This document shows, in pieces, positions 52,134 through 61,064 of a stretch of DNA of 64,000 nt. Within the stretch, counting starts at the first letter, position 1; every line of letters begins with the position of its first letter. The notes under the pieces are model-generated. The model had not been told where the DNA came from. It saw nothing but the letters and a program-made list of their open reading frames with translations, and did not search any database. The translations under genes were made by a program, and so were the position numbers. This DNA is from Sinorhizobium fredii USDA 257 (GTDB lineage Bacteria; Pseudomonadota; Alphaproteobacteria; Rhizobiales; Rhizobiaceae): assembly GCF_000265205.3 (NCBI RefSeq), contig NC_018000.1, forward strand, positions 4,402,001 to 4,466,000. Direction: 5' to 3'.

Positions 52134-53138
52134 ATGAACAAGCCTCTGACCAAAAAGCGCTCGCTCGTCTTCTTTCTGGTGCCGAACTTTTCAATGCTGC
52201 CCTTTTCCGCGGCGATAGAAACGCTCCGCATCGCCAACCGCATGCTTGGCTACGAGGCCTACACATGGCGCCTCGCTTCGACCGATGGTCAGAAGGTCTT
52301 CTCATCCGCCGGCATCGCACTCGAGGTCAACACCTCGCTTGCGGACGAGCGCAAGTTTCTGGCGGGCGAAAACCGTCCGTCCATGGTGCTGGTCTGTTCG
52401 GGCGTTTATGTCGAGGAGTTCCAGAACAAATCGGTCAATGCCTGGCTGCGCGAAGTCTACAATCGCGGCATCGCCGTCGGCAGCCTCTGTACGGGCGCCC
52501 ATGTGCTGGCCTCCGCCGGTCTGCTCACGGGCAAGCGCTGCGCCATCCACTGGGAAAACCTGCCCGGCTTTTCCGAGAGCTTCCCGCAGGCGGAAGTCTA
52601 TGCCGACCTCTATGAAATCGACAGCAACATCTACACCTGCGCTGGCGGCACCGCTTCGCTCGACATGATGTTGAACCTGATCGACCAGGACTTCGGCGAA
52701 AGCCTGGTCAACCGAGTCTGCGAGCAGGCTTTGACCGATCGCGTTCGCGGTCCACATGACCGCCAGCGGCTTCCACTCCGCGCCCGCCTCGGCGTGCAGA
52801 ATGCCAAGGTTCTCTCGATCATCGAATTGATGGAGGCGAACCTCTCCGAGCCGCTTTCGCTCCTCGAGATCGCCGAAAGCGCTGACCTGTCGCGCCGCCA
52901 GATCGAGCGGCTGTTCCGCCAGGAGATGGGCCGTTCGCCGGCGCGCTATTATCTGGAGATTCGCCTCGATCGCGCCCGGCACCTGCTGATCCAGTCGTCG
53001 ATGCCGGTGGTCGAAGTCGCCGTCGCCTGCGGTTTCGTCTCCGCTTCACACTTCTCCAAGTGTTATCGCGAACTCTACAACCGCTCGCCGCAGCAGGAGC
53101 GCGCCGAGCGCAAGCTGACGCTGCAAATGGCGCGTTGA
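52134..53138 (+). CDS. GlxA/GbdR-type AraC-family regulator (GATase1-like + HTH)
   Basis: This 334-residue protein has an N-terminal DJ-1/PfpI-like domain (about 10-195, VFFLVPNFSMLPFSAAIETLRIANR, and GSLCTGAHVLASAGLLTGKR) and a C-terminal double AraC HTH (about 225-325, SLLEIAESADLSRRQIERLF and VVEVAVACGFVSASHFSKCY). Regulators of this kind (GbdR, CdhR, ArgR) control betaine, carnitine or arginine use. I prefer the ATG at 52134, which has GGGAAG upstream; an in-frame ATG at 52122 lacks a site. It is a candidate regulator of the methylamine genes 5 kb away. Confidence 0.88.
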   Translation: MNKPLTKKRSLVFFLVPNFSMLPFSAAIETLRIANRMLGYEAYTWRLASTDGQKVFSSAGIALEVNTSLADERKFLAGENRPSMVLVCSGVYVEEFQNKSVNAWLREVYNRGIAVGSLCTGAHVLASAGLLTGKRCAIHWENLPGFSESFPQAEVYADLYEIDSNIYTCAGGTASLDMMLNLIDQDFGESLVNRVCEQALTDRVRGPHDRQRLPLRARLGVQNAKVLSIIELMEANLSEPLSLLEIAESADLSRRQIERLFRQEMGRSPARYYLEIRLDRARHLLIQSSMPVVEVAVACGFVSASHFSKCYRELYNRSPQQERAERKLTLQMAR

Positions 53139-53149
53139 ACGAGTTTGGT

Positions 53150-53172
53150 AGTAGGCCGACGTTCGGCCTACT
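53150..53172. terminator. Bidirectional terminator between convergent genes
   Basis: A 10-bp perfect stem AGTAGGCCGA/TCGGCCTACT with a CGT loop lies between stops at 53138 (plus) and 53178 (minus). Confidence 0.65.
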
Positions 53173-53177
53173 GCCGC

Positions 53178-54509
53178 TTACGACGCCAAAGCATCGAGCA
53201 GCGTGAGCTCGGAGATGACGCGGTTTCGCCCGGCATGTTTCGCCATGTAGAGGAACTGGTCGGCGGCGTGCAGGTAATTCTCGAAAGCTTCCGGCGCTTC
53301 GATCGTCGCAAGGCCGATCGAGACGGTGATCGCCAGTTCCTCGTCGTCGGCGACGATCTTCGATTTCGCGAGCTCCGCCCGCAGCCTTTCACAAAAGGCG
53401 AAGGCGTCACGCACGCCGAGGCCATCGAAAAGAATGCCGAACTCCTCGCCGCCCAGGCGCGCCAGGAGATGCTCTTCGCCGACCAGCGTTTTCAATCGCC
53501 GGGCAACGTGCTTCAGCACGAGATCGCCGATTTCGTGGCCGTAGGTGTCATTGAGGCGTTTGAAATGGTCGATGTCGAGGACGGCGATCGATGTCCCCTC
53601 GCCGCGTCTGAGATATTGATCAACCAGGCGCGGCCCGGTCATGAAGAAATGCCGGCGGTTGAATGTCCCCGTCAGGTAGTCGCTGGCCGCCGCGAGCTTC
53701 AGGGCCTGAATACGCTTCTGTAGCGTGGCGGCGTGACGGATGCGGCCGCTGAATTCAGCCTCGAGGAAAGGCTTGCGGATGAAATCCGCCCCGCCGGCTT
53801 CGATGAAGCGCGCCGCCAGGCGCGCATCTCCTTGGTCCGAAAGGCCGATGATCGGCACGGCATCATCGCCCTGACGCTTGTGCACCTCTTCGAGCAGGGC
53901 GAGACCCGCTAGGTCGGCGAGACCCGTATCGGTGACGATGACGTCGATGATCTCGCCCTGGTCCAGGACTTGCAGTGCTTCCCAGGCCTCCGACGCCTCG
54001 ATTACCGCAAACAGCCCACGCCGCAGGATGCCCGCAAGGTCCTGTCGCGAGGTCGCACAGGAGTCGACGAGCAGCACCGTGGTTCGACCCTTGGTGAGGA
54101 CCCGGTCGACCGCCGCGATCAGTCGCTCGATCGATTCCGGCTCGTTCTTGACAATGCAGTCGGCAACGCCTCGATTCAGGATCTGATCGCGGGTGCGGTC
54201 GTTGAAGGCGGCAGTGAAGACGATAGCCGGTACATTGTTCGCGAGGATGAAGTCCAATGCCTCGCAATTCGGCGCGTCGGGCAGGTTGAGATCGAGAACC
54301 GCAAGCGAAAACGCCCATTCCCCCGCCGCAGCGACCTCAGCCTTCACCGCGGCGAGCGAGGCGCAATGGGCGACATTTATTCCGTGCGTGAGCTCCAGCC
54401 CGTGCTTGAGAGCGGCCGCGAACATTCGCGAATCCTCGACGAGCAGCAGACGCTTGTCGCGGTGCTTCTGAACATGGTTCGCCCGTCCCGACGCGCGGCG
54501 CAATCTCAC
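53178..54509 (-). CDS. Two-receiver GGDEF response regulator (PleD-like diguanylate cyclase)
   Basis: This 443-residue protein has REC1 (about 18-135; phosphoacceptor Asp in AVLDLNLPD), REC2 (about 143-265; Asp in VIVTDTGLAD) and a C-terminal GGDEF domain with active-site variant GGEEF (LLARLGGEEFGIL). It should make cyclic di-GMP. I see no RxxD inhibitory site at the usual position upstream of GGEEF. The start is a GTG at 54509, and the first ~18 residues are uncertain. It converges with the AraC regulator. Confidence 0.87.
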   Translation of the reverse strand: MRLRRASGRANHVQKHRDKRLLLVEDSRMFAAALKHGLELTHGINVAHCASLAAVKAEVAAAGEWAFSLAVLDLNLPDAPNCEALDFILANNVPAIVFTAAFNDRTRDQILNRGVADCIVKNEPESIERLIAAVDRVLTKGRTTVLLVDSCATSRQDLAGILRRGLFAVIEASEAWEALQVLDQGEIIDVIVTDTGLADLAGLALLEEVHKRQGDDAVPIIGLSDQGDARLAARFIEAGGADFIRKPFLEAEFSGRIRHAATLQKRIQALKLAAASDYLTGTFNRRHFFMTGPRLVDQYLRRGEGTSIAVLDIDHFKRLNDTYGHEIGDLVLKHVARRLKTLVGEEHLLARLGGEEFGILFDGLGVRDAFAFCERLRAELAKSKIVADDEELAITVSIGLATIEAPEAFENYLHAADQFLYMAKHAGRNRVISELTLLDALAS

Positions 54510-54794
54510 GATCCCTGCAACCCCATCCCCTTCGGCAACCCCGTGCTTCAGTCGCAGCGACGCTGAGGCTTTTCGCCTCGGCGCGTACTGATCCCTGTGG
54601 CGGAGCCCCCATGGCCCAATCTGTATTTGCGCCCGTTCGCGCCGCTGACCAAACCCCCTTCGGTGAGAAGCGCGTATTCGGGAATTTCCCCATTTCTATT
54701 TGTCGCGATTGAACGGGCTGCCGGTTGCAATTTCGTTAACAGGGCAACCAGCAGCACGGAATTTCAATCGCTTGCTTAAGAAATTATACGCGCG

Positions 54795-55628
54795 TCAGGC
54801 GGGGATTTTCGCCCTTTCGCTCAATGTCTTGATCTTTGTCAGAGTATCGAGGTTCTGATTGACGCGGCAATAGAACTCCTCGTTAACGAAGGGACGCAGG
54901 ACGAAATCGTTACCCCCGGCCTTGAGGAAGCGCGCGGAAAGCAGGCGGTTGGTCGACGACGAAACGCCGATGATGCGCAACTGATGTGGACCATGGGCCG
55001 AGCGGATGCGGCGCGTCAGTTCGAAGCCGTCGATGTCCGGCATGTTGTAGTCGGTGATGACCAGAGCGATGTCCTGATTGTTCTTCAGGATTTCCAGCGC
55101 TGCTGCCCCGCTCTCGGCCGAGCTCGTGCGAAAATTGTAGCGCTTCAACTGCGTGGTAAGCAGCGCCCGGGCAGTCGGGCTGTCGTCGACGATCAGCACA
55201 TGATGCTTCTCGTTGGTGAGGAACCGGCAGACCGATTCCGCTAGCATGTCGACGGCGAAGACGCTGTCCTTGATGACATAGTCGACGATATCCTTGGCCA
55301 GGATCGCCTCGCGCGTCTTCTCCTGGAAGGAGCCGGTGAAGACGACGGTCGGCACGCTCATGTCGATCAGGTAGTTCAGCGCTTCGCCGTTTTCCGCACC
55401 CGGCAGGTTGATATTGGAAATGGCAAGCGAGGCCGGAAAGGAGGCATTCTCGACGGCAAACTGCAGATCCTCGTAGTCGCGGCAGACGATTACGTCGATA
55501 TCGAACAACTCCTTCAGTCGCTTCGACACCATCGAGGAAAACAGGTTGGAGTCCTCGGCAAGCACAATGCGGTGCTCGCCAAGGGATTCGCCGGAATAAT
55601 ACATTCCGGAAACGCCGAAGAATGACAT
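54795..55628 (-). CDS. Tandem-receiver response regulator, first receiver degenerate
   Basis: This 277-residue protein consists of two receiver domains and no output domain. REC1 (about 20-135) has lost its phosphoacceptor: the expected Asp in LAISNINLPG is Asn. REC2 (about 142-260) keeps it in ALVITDYNMPDIDG, with the Lys near the end replaced by an LRPF-type sequence. The layout parallels the receiver half of the GGDEF protein downstream, and the two are probably paralogs. Starts at 55628 or at the Met nine residues in. Confidence 0.85.
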   Translation of the reverse strand: MSFFGVSGMYYSGESLGEHRIVLAEDSNLFSSMVSKRLKELFDIDVIVCRDYEDLQFAVENASFPASLAISNINLPGAENGEALNYLIDMSVPTVVFTGSFQEKTREAILAKDIVDYVIKDSVFAVDMLAESVCRFLTNEKHHVLIVDDSPTARALLTTQLKRYNFRTSSAESGAAALEILKNNQDIALVITDYNMPDIDGFELTRRIRSAHGPHQLRIIGVSSSTNRLLSARFLKAGGNDFVLRPFVNEEFYCRVNQNLDTLTKIKTLSERAKIPA

Positions 55629-55859
55629 TGATCGCCTATGTGAAAGAGTGTCCCCGCAAGCATCGTAGGGGAAGAGGCTTTATTGGGTGTTAATGGAGGC
55701 CCCGCAGGTACTGAGCGCGACAGCGAGGCTTGCGGAAAAAGCCATCTTTGCCGTCGCCGGGCGAAGCCGTGCCATCCGGTCTGGTTGCACGGAACTTCCG
55801 CTTGCTCCATCGCGATCAAATCGCCTGACCGTGGTGGATTTTCCGTATAGAATGCCCGC

Positions 55860-57269
55860 ATGGGTGAAGCTCAGACTCTATTTGAAGTGCTGCGCCAGTC
55901 GGTGAAGCCGGAGGTCATCAATGCCTTCGAGCGGCTCGTTCGGGATGCGCCGGACAGCAAGCTCTGCCGCATCAATGCGCTCGCCTTTGCCGCCGCCGAA
56001 GGGCTCGACGAGGAGGAGACGATTGCCGCCTTCCTGCACGCCTCGCGGCTCGGTATTTTCGAGCTTTCCTGGAACGTCCTCTGCCCCGGCTGTGGCGGCG
56101 TGCTCGATGCCAATACATCATTGAAGACAGTGCAGAGCACCGAATATACTTGCGCACTCTGCGCCGCCGGCTATGAGCCGACCCTCGACGAGATGGTCGA
56201 GGTGACCTTCACGGTGAGCCCGCGGGTGCGCCACATCGAGGCCCATAACCCTCACGAATTGCCGGCGATCGAATATTTCCGCCAGATGTATTGGGGCTCC
56301 GGCATCGACCTGCCGGAAGACGATTACGAGGAGAAGTTCGATGAGTTCATTATCGAGACGCTGGAACTGCCGCCAGGTGAAAAGGCCGTCATCTCGTTGC
56401 AGCTTCCGGCGGAGTTCATCATCGTCTTCGAGCCGGTGACGCATGCGGCACAGTTTCTGGACGTCAGCGGCGAGCCGACCAGGGAGCGTCGGAACCTTGC
56501 CCTCGTCTTCGATCGATCACACCGGCATGCCGAGACGCTGAAGATGCAGCCCGGCCCGCTTCGGATCCAGGTGGAGAACCATGCGGAGGTCCGCACCCTC
56601 CCCTCGGTCTGCATCGCCAACGAGGCGCTGCATAGCATGCTCGGTCGCCGTCGACCGTTCCTCACCGCCAAGCGGCTGCTCTCCAACCAGACCTTCCGCG
56701 ACATCTACCGCACCGATACGCTCGACGTCGACCAGCGGCTGAAGATCACCAGCCTCACCTTCCTCTTTACCGACCTGCGCGGCTCGACCGAGCTCTACGA
56801 GCGTGTCGGCGACTTGGCGGCGTTCGACCTCGTGCGCGCGCATTTCCGAGTCCTGAACGAAATCGTCGCGGCCGAGGCCGGCGCCGTCGTCAAGACGATC
56901 GGCGATGCGGTGATGGCGACCTTCCCGACACCAGACCGAGCGGTCGCCGCGGCCATGCGGATGCGCGACGCCATGCGCAAGCTGAACGACGAACGCGGCA
57001 GCGAGGATTTGCTACTAAAGATCGGCATTCACGAAGGGCCGTGTATCGCGGTCAATCTGAACGAGCGGCAGGACTATTTCGGCCAGACCGTCAATATCGC
57101 CTCGCGCGTCCAGCACCTTGCCACCGCGCGCGAGATCTTCGCGACGGGCTCAGTGCTCGAAGACCCGCGCGCCTCCGGCCTTCTTTCGGACCGGGGCCTA
57201 AGCCCGATGTCGCACAATGTCACACTACGCGGCATCGCCAACGAGATCAGCATTTTTGCGATCCCGTGA
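55860..57269 (+). CDS. Adenylate/guanylate cyclase with N-terminal DUF5939-type domain and zinc ribbon
   Basis: This 469-residue soluble protein has an N-terminal region (1-280) with a CPGCGG...CALC zinc ribbon near residues 80-102, and a C-terminal class III cyclase domain (about 295-465). The catalytic elements are TFLFTDLRGSTELYERVG, KTIGDAVMATFPTPDRAV and YFGQTVNIASRVQHLA. It should make cAMP or cGMP; no membrane segment is visible, so the input is probably intracellular. It is divergent from the tandem-receiver gene. Confidence 0.88.
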   Translation: MGEAQTLFEVLRQSVKPEVINAFERLVRDAPDSKLCRINALAFAAAEGLDEEETIAAFLHASRLGIFELSWNVLCPGCGGVLDANTSLKTVQSTEYTCALCAAGYEPTLDEMVEVTFTVSPRVRHIEAHNPHELPAIEYFRQMYWGSGIDLPEDDYEEKFDEFIIETLELPPGEKAVISLQLPAEFIIVFEPVTHAAQFLDVSGEPTRERRNLALVFDRSHRHAETLKMQPGPLRIQVENHAEVRTLPSVCIANEALHSMLGRRRPFLTAKRLLSNQTFRDIYRTDTLDVDQRLKITSLTFLFTDLRGSTELYERVGDLAAFDLVRAHFRVLNEIVAAEAGAVVKTIGDAVMATFPTPDRAVAAAMRMRDAMRKLNDERGSEDLLLKIGIHEGPCIAVNLNERQDYFGQTVNIASRVQHLATAREIFATGSVLEDPRASGLLSDRGLSPMSHNVTLRGIANEISIFAIP

Positions 57270-57350
57270 GGCCCGCCAAACCAGATATCCATCGTTCAGG
57301 AGAGGTTCAGGCTTGACGGCTGAATGTGGTGGCAGGTGAAGGAGTAAGCC

Positions 57351-57593
57351 ATGCGTATCCCGCTGATTCTATTTACCGCCGCGGCAATGGTGGCCAGCAC
57401 GGCCGAGGCCGGCAGCCAATCATCGAACACAAGCTCGAACAGTTCGTCCAATAACGGGGTCGTGAACGAGCGGATCGTCGATACCTATTGTGAAGACGGC
57501 TATTGCGAACGCCGCGTTTTCCGTCGGACATATCGCGAACGACGTCATGGCGGCGAAGGCGAATGGCGCCGCTATTTTGAATACGATGACTGA
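57351..57593 (+). CDS. Small exported protein of unknown function
   Basis: This 80-residue protein has signal peptide MRIPLILFTAAAMVASTAEA, a Ser/Asn-rich stretch (residues 21-38), and a C-terminal half with two Cys (DTYCEDGYCERRVF) and many Arg and Tyr. AAGGAG lies 8 bp upstream. It may form a disulfide in the periplasm. The function is unknown. Confidence 0.68.
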   Translation: MRIPLILFTAAAMVASTAEAGSQSSNTSSNSSSNNGVVNERIVDTYCEDGYCERRVFRRTYRERRHGGEGEWRRYFEYDD

Positions 57594-57665
57594 GCGGAAA
57601 CCCAAGAGGCACATCGGGCCTGCCCCGACGCGGATCATCTACAACGTCCTGCGAGGTGATGCACA

Positions 57666-58073
57666 ATGCGTTCTCGAACAGCCACGTGTTCATGCGGCCA
57701 GTTGCGCATCGAGGTCCAGGGCGAGCCGCTCGGCATCGGTGTTTGCCACTGCCTTGCCTGCCAGCGTCGTACCGGTAGCGTCTTTGCAGCCCTCGCCGGC
57801 TTCGCAGCACCTTACAAGGTCTACGGCACCGCGATTGAATACGTTCGCGTCGGCGACCAGGGAGCGAAGTTCAGGTTTCGCTTCTGTCCCGTTTGCGGGA
57901 CAAACCTGTTCCACACGGAGGAAGGCGGCGATGAATCCTCGGTTGGTGTCGCAGTCGGCGGCTTTGCTGACCCCACGTTTCCGCCGCCGCAGGATTCGGT
58001 CTATGATTGCCGCCGGCACTCCTGGGTTCAACTGCCGCCGGGGACGACGATCTACGAGAAGAATCCCCTCTGA
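57666..58073 (+). CDS. GFA-family (CENP-V/GFA, DUF636) zinc protein
   Basis: This 135-residue protein has the GFA zinc-site cysteines in TCSCGQLRIEV, GVCHCLACQRRTGSVF and FCPVCGTNLFH. The family includes a glutathione-dependent formaldehyde-activating enzyme, but most members have no shown activity. Given the demethylation genes nearby, formaldehyde handling is tempting but unsupported. It stands alone between two unrelated small genes. Confidence 0.87.
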   Translation: MRSRTATCSCGQLRIEVQGEPLGIGVCHCLACQRRTGSVFAALAGFAAPYKVYGTAIEYVRVGDQGAKFRFRFCPVCGTNLFHTEEGGDESSVGVAVGGFADPTFPPPQDSVYDCRRHSWVQLPPGTTIYEKNPL

Positions 58074-58253
58074 TTGAGGCTTTCACCGCCGAGACTCGAG
58101 TGGAGCACCTATCGCGAGCGAAGTCCCCTTGCCCCACCAGCGACGCGACGGAAAGGGTCGATCAAACATCGAAATTATCGCCTGGCGACTGTCGGAATCA
58201 GCCGCTGCAATCCGTCTTAATCCATAGGAACATGGCGACGAAGGAGAGCGATA

Positions 58254-58913
58254 ATGAGAAAGATCATCGTTGGTGCATTCGCAAGTCTTGATGGAATCAT
58301 GCAGGCGCCGGGTGGGCCGCACGAAGATCCTGTCGGCGGCTTCAAGTATGGCGGCTGGGCCTTCCCCTATTTCGACGAAGCCATGGGAAAGGCGGTGGAC
58401 GAGATGTTTTCCGAGCCGTTTGACCTTCTGCTCGGCCGAAAAACCTATGACATCTTCGCGGCGCATTGGCCCTATGCCGGCGCCGGCGACCCGATCGGTT
58501 CGCTGTTCGATCGAATCACAAAATATGTCGCGACGCGCAATCCGGACTTGAAGCTTCATTGGCAAAACAGTCAGACGCTCGGCAGCGACGTGCTCGCCAC
58601 GCTTGCCAATTTGAAAAGCGAGGAAGGACCGGATCTGTTGACGCAGGGCTCGACCGATTTCCTTCAGACCCTTTTCCGCAATGATCTGGTCGACGAGATG
58701 TATGTCTCGTACTTCCCCGTCATTCTCGGAAAAGGCAAGAAGCTGTTCGGCGACGGAGCGACGCCAATGGCGCTGAAACTGGTCAGTTCGAAGGTTTCCG
58801 GAACCGGCGTCACGGTCAACAAATATGTCCGCGGCGGACCGGTCGTCACGGGTTCGTTCGAATTCGCGCAGCCATCCGAAGCAGAGCTGGAACGGCGACG
58901 GAAGTTGACCTGA
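58254..58913 (+). CDS. Dihydrofolate reductase / RibD C-terminal-fold protein
   Basis: This 219-residue protein has the family elements GAFASLDGIMQAPGGPHED, DLLLGRKTYDIFAAHWP, DLLTQGSTDFLQTLF and YVSYFPVILGKGKKLFGDG. The fold binds NADPH, but these stand-alone proteins are mostly uncharacterised and are not true folate reductases. An AGGAGAGC site lies just upstream. Confidence 0.88.
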   Translation: MRKIIVGAFASLDGIMQAPGGPHEDPVGGFKYGGWAFPYFDEAMGKAVDEMFSEPFDLLLGRKTYDIFAAHWPYAGAGDPIGSLFDRITKYVATRNPDLKLHWQNSQTLGSDVLATLANLKSEEGPDLLTQGSTDFLQTLFRNDLVDEMYVSYFPVILGKGKKLFGDGATPMALKLVSSKVSGTGVTVNKYVRGGPVVTGSFEFAQPSEAELERRRKLT

Positions 58914-59052
58914 GCGACCGCATTCGCTCCTGTGAGCGCAACCGTCTGCGCGCATAGAATGCGCGTGCGAATTTCCCGTCAGGCCGTCAGTTTCCGACCA
59001 TTAGCCATGATTTCAGGCGTATAATAGGGTTCGTGAACCATGGGAGGATATG

Positions 59053-59472
59053 ATGAGAACCGAAGAAGCCATGCATTCCGGTGTTCGGTGGGTCGGCCCG
59101 GAAACGGATTTGCGGACGATCGCGCGCATCATGAAGGAAGAGGATATAGGCGCGCTCCCGGTCGGCGAGAACGATCGCCTGATCGGAATGGTGACGGATC
59201 GCGACATCACGCTACGAGCGCTGGCCAACGGCCGGGACGTCGCCTCCCTGACGGCCCGCGACGTCATGACCGAGGAAATCGTCTATTGCCGCACCAATGA
59301 GTCCGTCGAAGACGCCGTTCATCTGATGGAGTTGAAAAAGATCAGGCGGCTGCCGGTCATCAACGAAGACAAGCGCATGGTCGGCATGCTGTCGCTCGGC
59401 GATATTTCCCACTGCTCCAGCCAGGAAATGGCAGGCGAACTGGTCAAGGCGGTCAGCGCCCACCACGCCTGA
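59053..59472 (+). CDS. Twin-CBS-domain protein
   Basis: This 139-residue protein is two CBS motifs back to back (about 1-60 with GALPVGENDRLIGMVTDRDI, and 70-130 with IRRLPVINEDKRMVGMLSLGDI). Such proteins bind adenosyl nucleotides and sense energy state. Two tandem ATGs exist (59050, 59053); the second has better spacing to GGGAGG. A terminator follows. Confidence 0.87.
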   Translation: MRTEEAMHSGVRWVGPETDLRTIARIMKEEDIGALPVGENDRLIGMVTDRDITLRALANGRDVASLTARDVMTEEIVYCRTNESVEDAVHLMELKKIRRLPVINEDKRMVGMLSLGDISHCSSQEMAGELVKAVSAHHA

Positions 59473-59505
59473 GCTGCAGTAAGAAAAAATGTCCAGCTCA
59501 AGACC

Positions 59506-59536
59506 GCGGCGGCGGAAAAGCGCCGCCGCTCGTTTA
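59506..59536. terminator. Terminator between convergent genes
   Basis: A 9-bp perfect stem GCGGCGGCG/CGCCGCCGC with a GAAAAG loop is followed by TCGTTT. Confidence 0.7.
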
Positions 59537-59552
59537 TTGGTGGCTGTTTTCT

Positions 59553-59816
59553 TTACTTGACCACAACGGACCCGTTAACGATTTCGATTGTCTCATCACC
59601 TTGGAGACCGATGTGATCGCCGCTCGGCGCGGTCACGAAGCAGCCGCTTGGGCAGATCATTTCCGTAGCGCCGGAATCGACGACCACTTCGATCCGGCTT
59701 TCCCCCTCGACAATTACCAATATGGCGGATTGCCCATCCTTATTGGTCACCATCGCAGCATTCGCACCGCCGGCGACGAACGTGCCGCAAAGCAAGGCAG
59801 CAACAACTGTTTTCAT
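59553..59816 (-). CDS. Small exported protein of unknown function
   Basis: This 87-residue protein has a signal peptide (MKTVVAALLCGTFVAGGANA) and a short beta-rich mature part with two Cys (EMICPSGCFVTA). No domain is recognised. It converges with the CBS gene. Confidence 0.7.
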   Translation of the reverse strand: MKTVVAALLCGTFVAGGANAAMVTNKDGQSAILVIVEGESRIEVVVDSGATEMICPSGCFVTAPSGDHIGLQGDETIEIVNGSVVVK

Positions 59817-60193
59817 GGCCTTCGACGCGCTACCCGCGCGCCGCCCCTTTGGCCGGTCACCCTTTCGCCCGTGGCAAAACTACCGGCCACCCCCTTCAGC
59901 CGACGCCAGCCCAAACGGTGGCGGGTGAATTGCATGCTTTTTTACAAGAGAAGTGCTGAATACGCGCTGAATGGAATATCGAGCGGCTGTTCAGAAGCAA
60001 TCGCGACCCTCACCCCGTGGGCAAGCCCAAGACAGGACGGGCGAAACGCCCGTTGCGACTGCGAATCGCCGTTCTCCGCAATATCTTTTGGGCGATATCT
60101 TCCCTGCCCCTTGATCCCTCGATTGTTCACGGTCTATGCGTTTGCAACGCCGGCCCGGCGTTTCGGGGATACAGGGTATAAGGATTACCGCCT
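59817..60193. other. Gene-free leader region of the terC gene
   Basis: No gene is recognised. I looked for a yybP-ykoY (Mn2+) riboswitch, which often precedes terC, and did not find a convincing core. Several short GC-rich dyads occur, for example near 60034-60050 and 60145-60170. Confidence 0.4.
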
Positions 60194-60826
60194 ATGGAGA
60201 TTTTCACGTCCGCCGGACTATTGGCGCTCATGCAAGTTATCGTCATCGACCTCGTACTTGCCGGGGACAATGCCGTCGTTATCGGCCTCGCGGCAGCCGG
60301 TCTGCCGATAGAGCAACGCAAGAAGGCGATTCTCGTCGGCATTATCGCGGCCACCGTGCTTCGTATCGTGCTTGCGGCCTTCACCGTCCAGCTTCTGGCA
60401 ATCATCGGGCTCCTCCTCGCCGGCGGCATTCTCCTGCTTTGGGTCTGCTGGAAAATGTGGCGTGAGATTCGTTCGGGCGGGCACGAAGAGGTTGGACTGG
60501 ACGCCGCCAACGCGCCGAAGAAGACTTTCAGACAGGCGGCGACCCAGATCGTTGTGGCCGACGTGTCGATGTCGCTCGACAACGTCCTCGCCGTGGCGGG
60601 CGCCGCGCGTGAGCACCCGACGGTCCTCGTCTTCGGGCTTATGCTCTCCATCGCGATGATGGGCATTGCCGCGAGCTTCATCGCCAGACTGCTCGCCCGC
60701 TACCACTGGATCGCCTATGTCGGTTTGGCCATCATTCTCTATGTCTCTATCGACATGATCTATCGCGGCGCATTGGAAGTATGGCCACACGTCGCGCCGG
60801 TCGCCCAGGCCTTGGCCGGGCTGTAG
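60194..60826 (+). CDS. TerC/YjbE-family integral membrane protein
   Basis: This 210-residue protein has about seven transmembrane helices and the TerC signatures VIDLVLAGDNAVVIGLAAAG (residues 17-36) and VVADVSMSLDNVLAVAGAA (about 118-136), whose Asp-Asn pairs line the probable metal site. Relatives export Mn2+ or protect against metal stress. It appears to be a single transcription unit. Confidence 0.9.
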   Translation: MEIFTSAGLLALMQVIVIDLVLAGDNAVVIGLAAAGLPIEQRKKAILVGIIAATVLRIVLAAFTVQLLAIIGLLLAGGILLLWVCWKMWREIRSGGHEEVGLDAANAPKKTFRQAATQIVVADVSMSLDNVLAVAGAAREHPTVLVFGLMLSIAMMGIAASFIARLLARYHWIAYVGLAIILYVSIDMIYRGALEVWPHVAPVAQALAGL

Positions 60827-61064
60827 CAGCGGCTTCTGACGGGGTGGCCTCGCGCCGCTTGCTCGTTTTTGTCACCATGTTCGGGAGCCGGTGCCGTGAA
60901 GGCGCCGGCCCTTACGGCAGCGGTAGCGAAGTACGGCGCCGACAAGCGTGGCAAGTCGAGCTGGTGATACAGGTGGCCGTGCCAGGCATTCCGGCACCCC
61001 TTGCCCGTCCGCACCCTTGCTCGCAAGCCTCGCCGGTGGCCACGATATTCGAGGATCATTCTTC

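Noticed and set aside
59817..60193. yybP-ykoY manganese riboswitch upstream of terC
   Set aside because: Expected from known terC associations, but I could not find the conserved core sequences.
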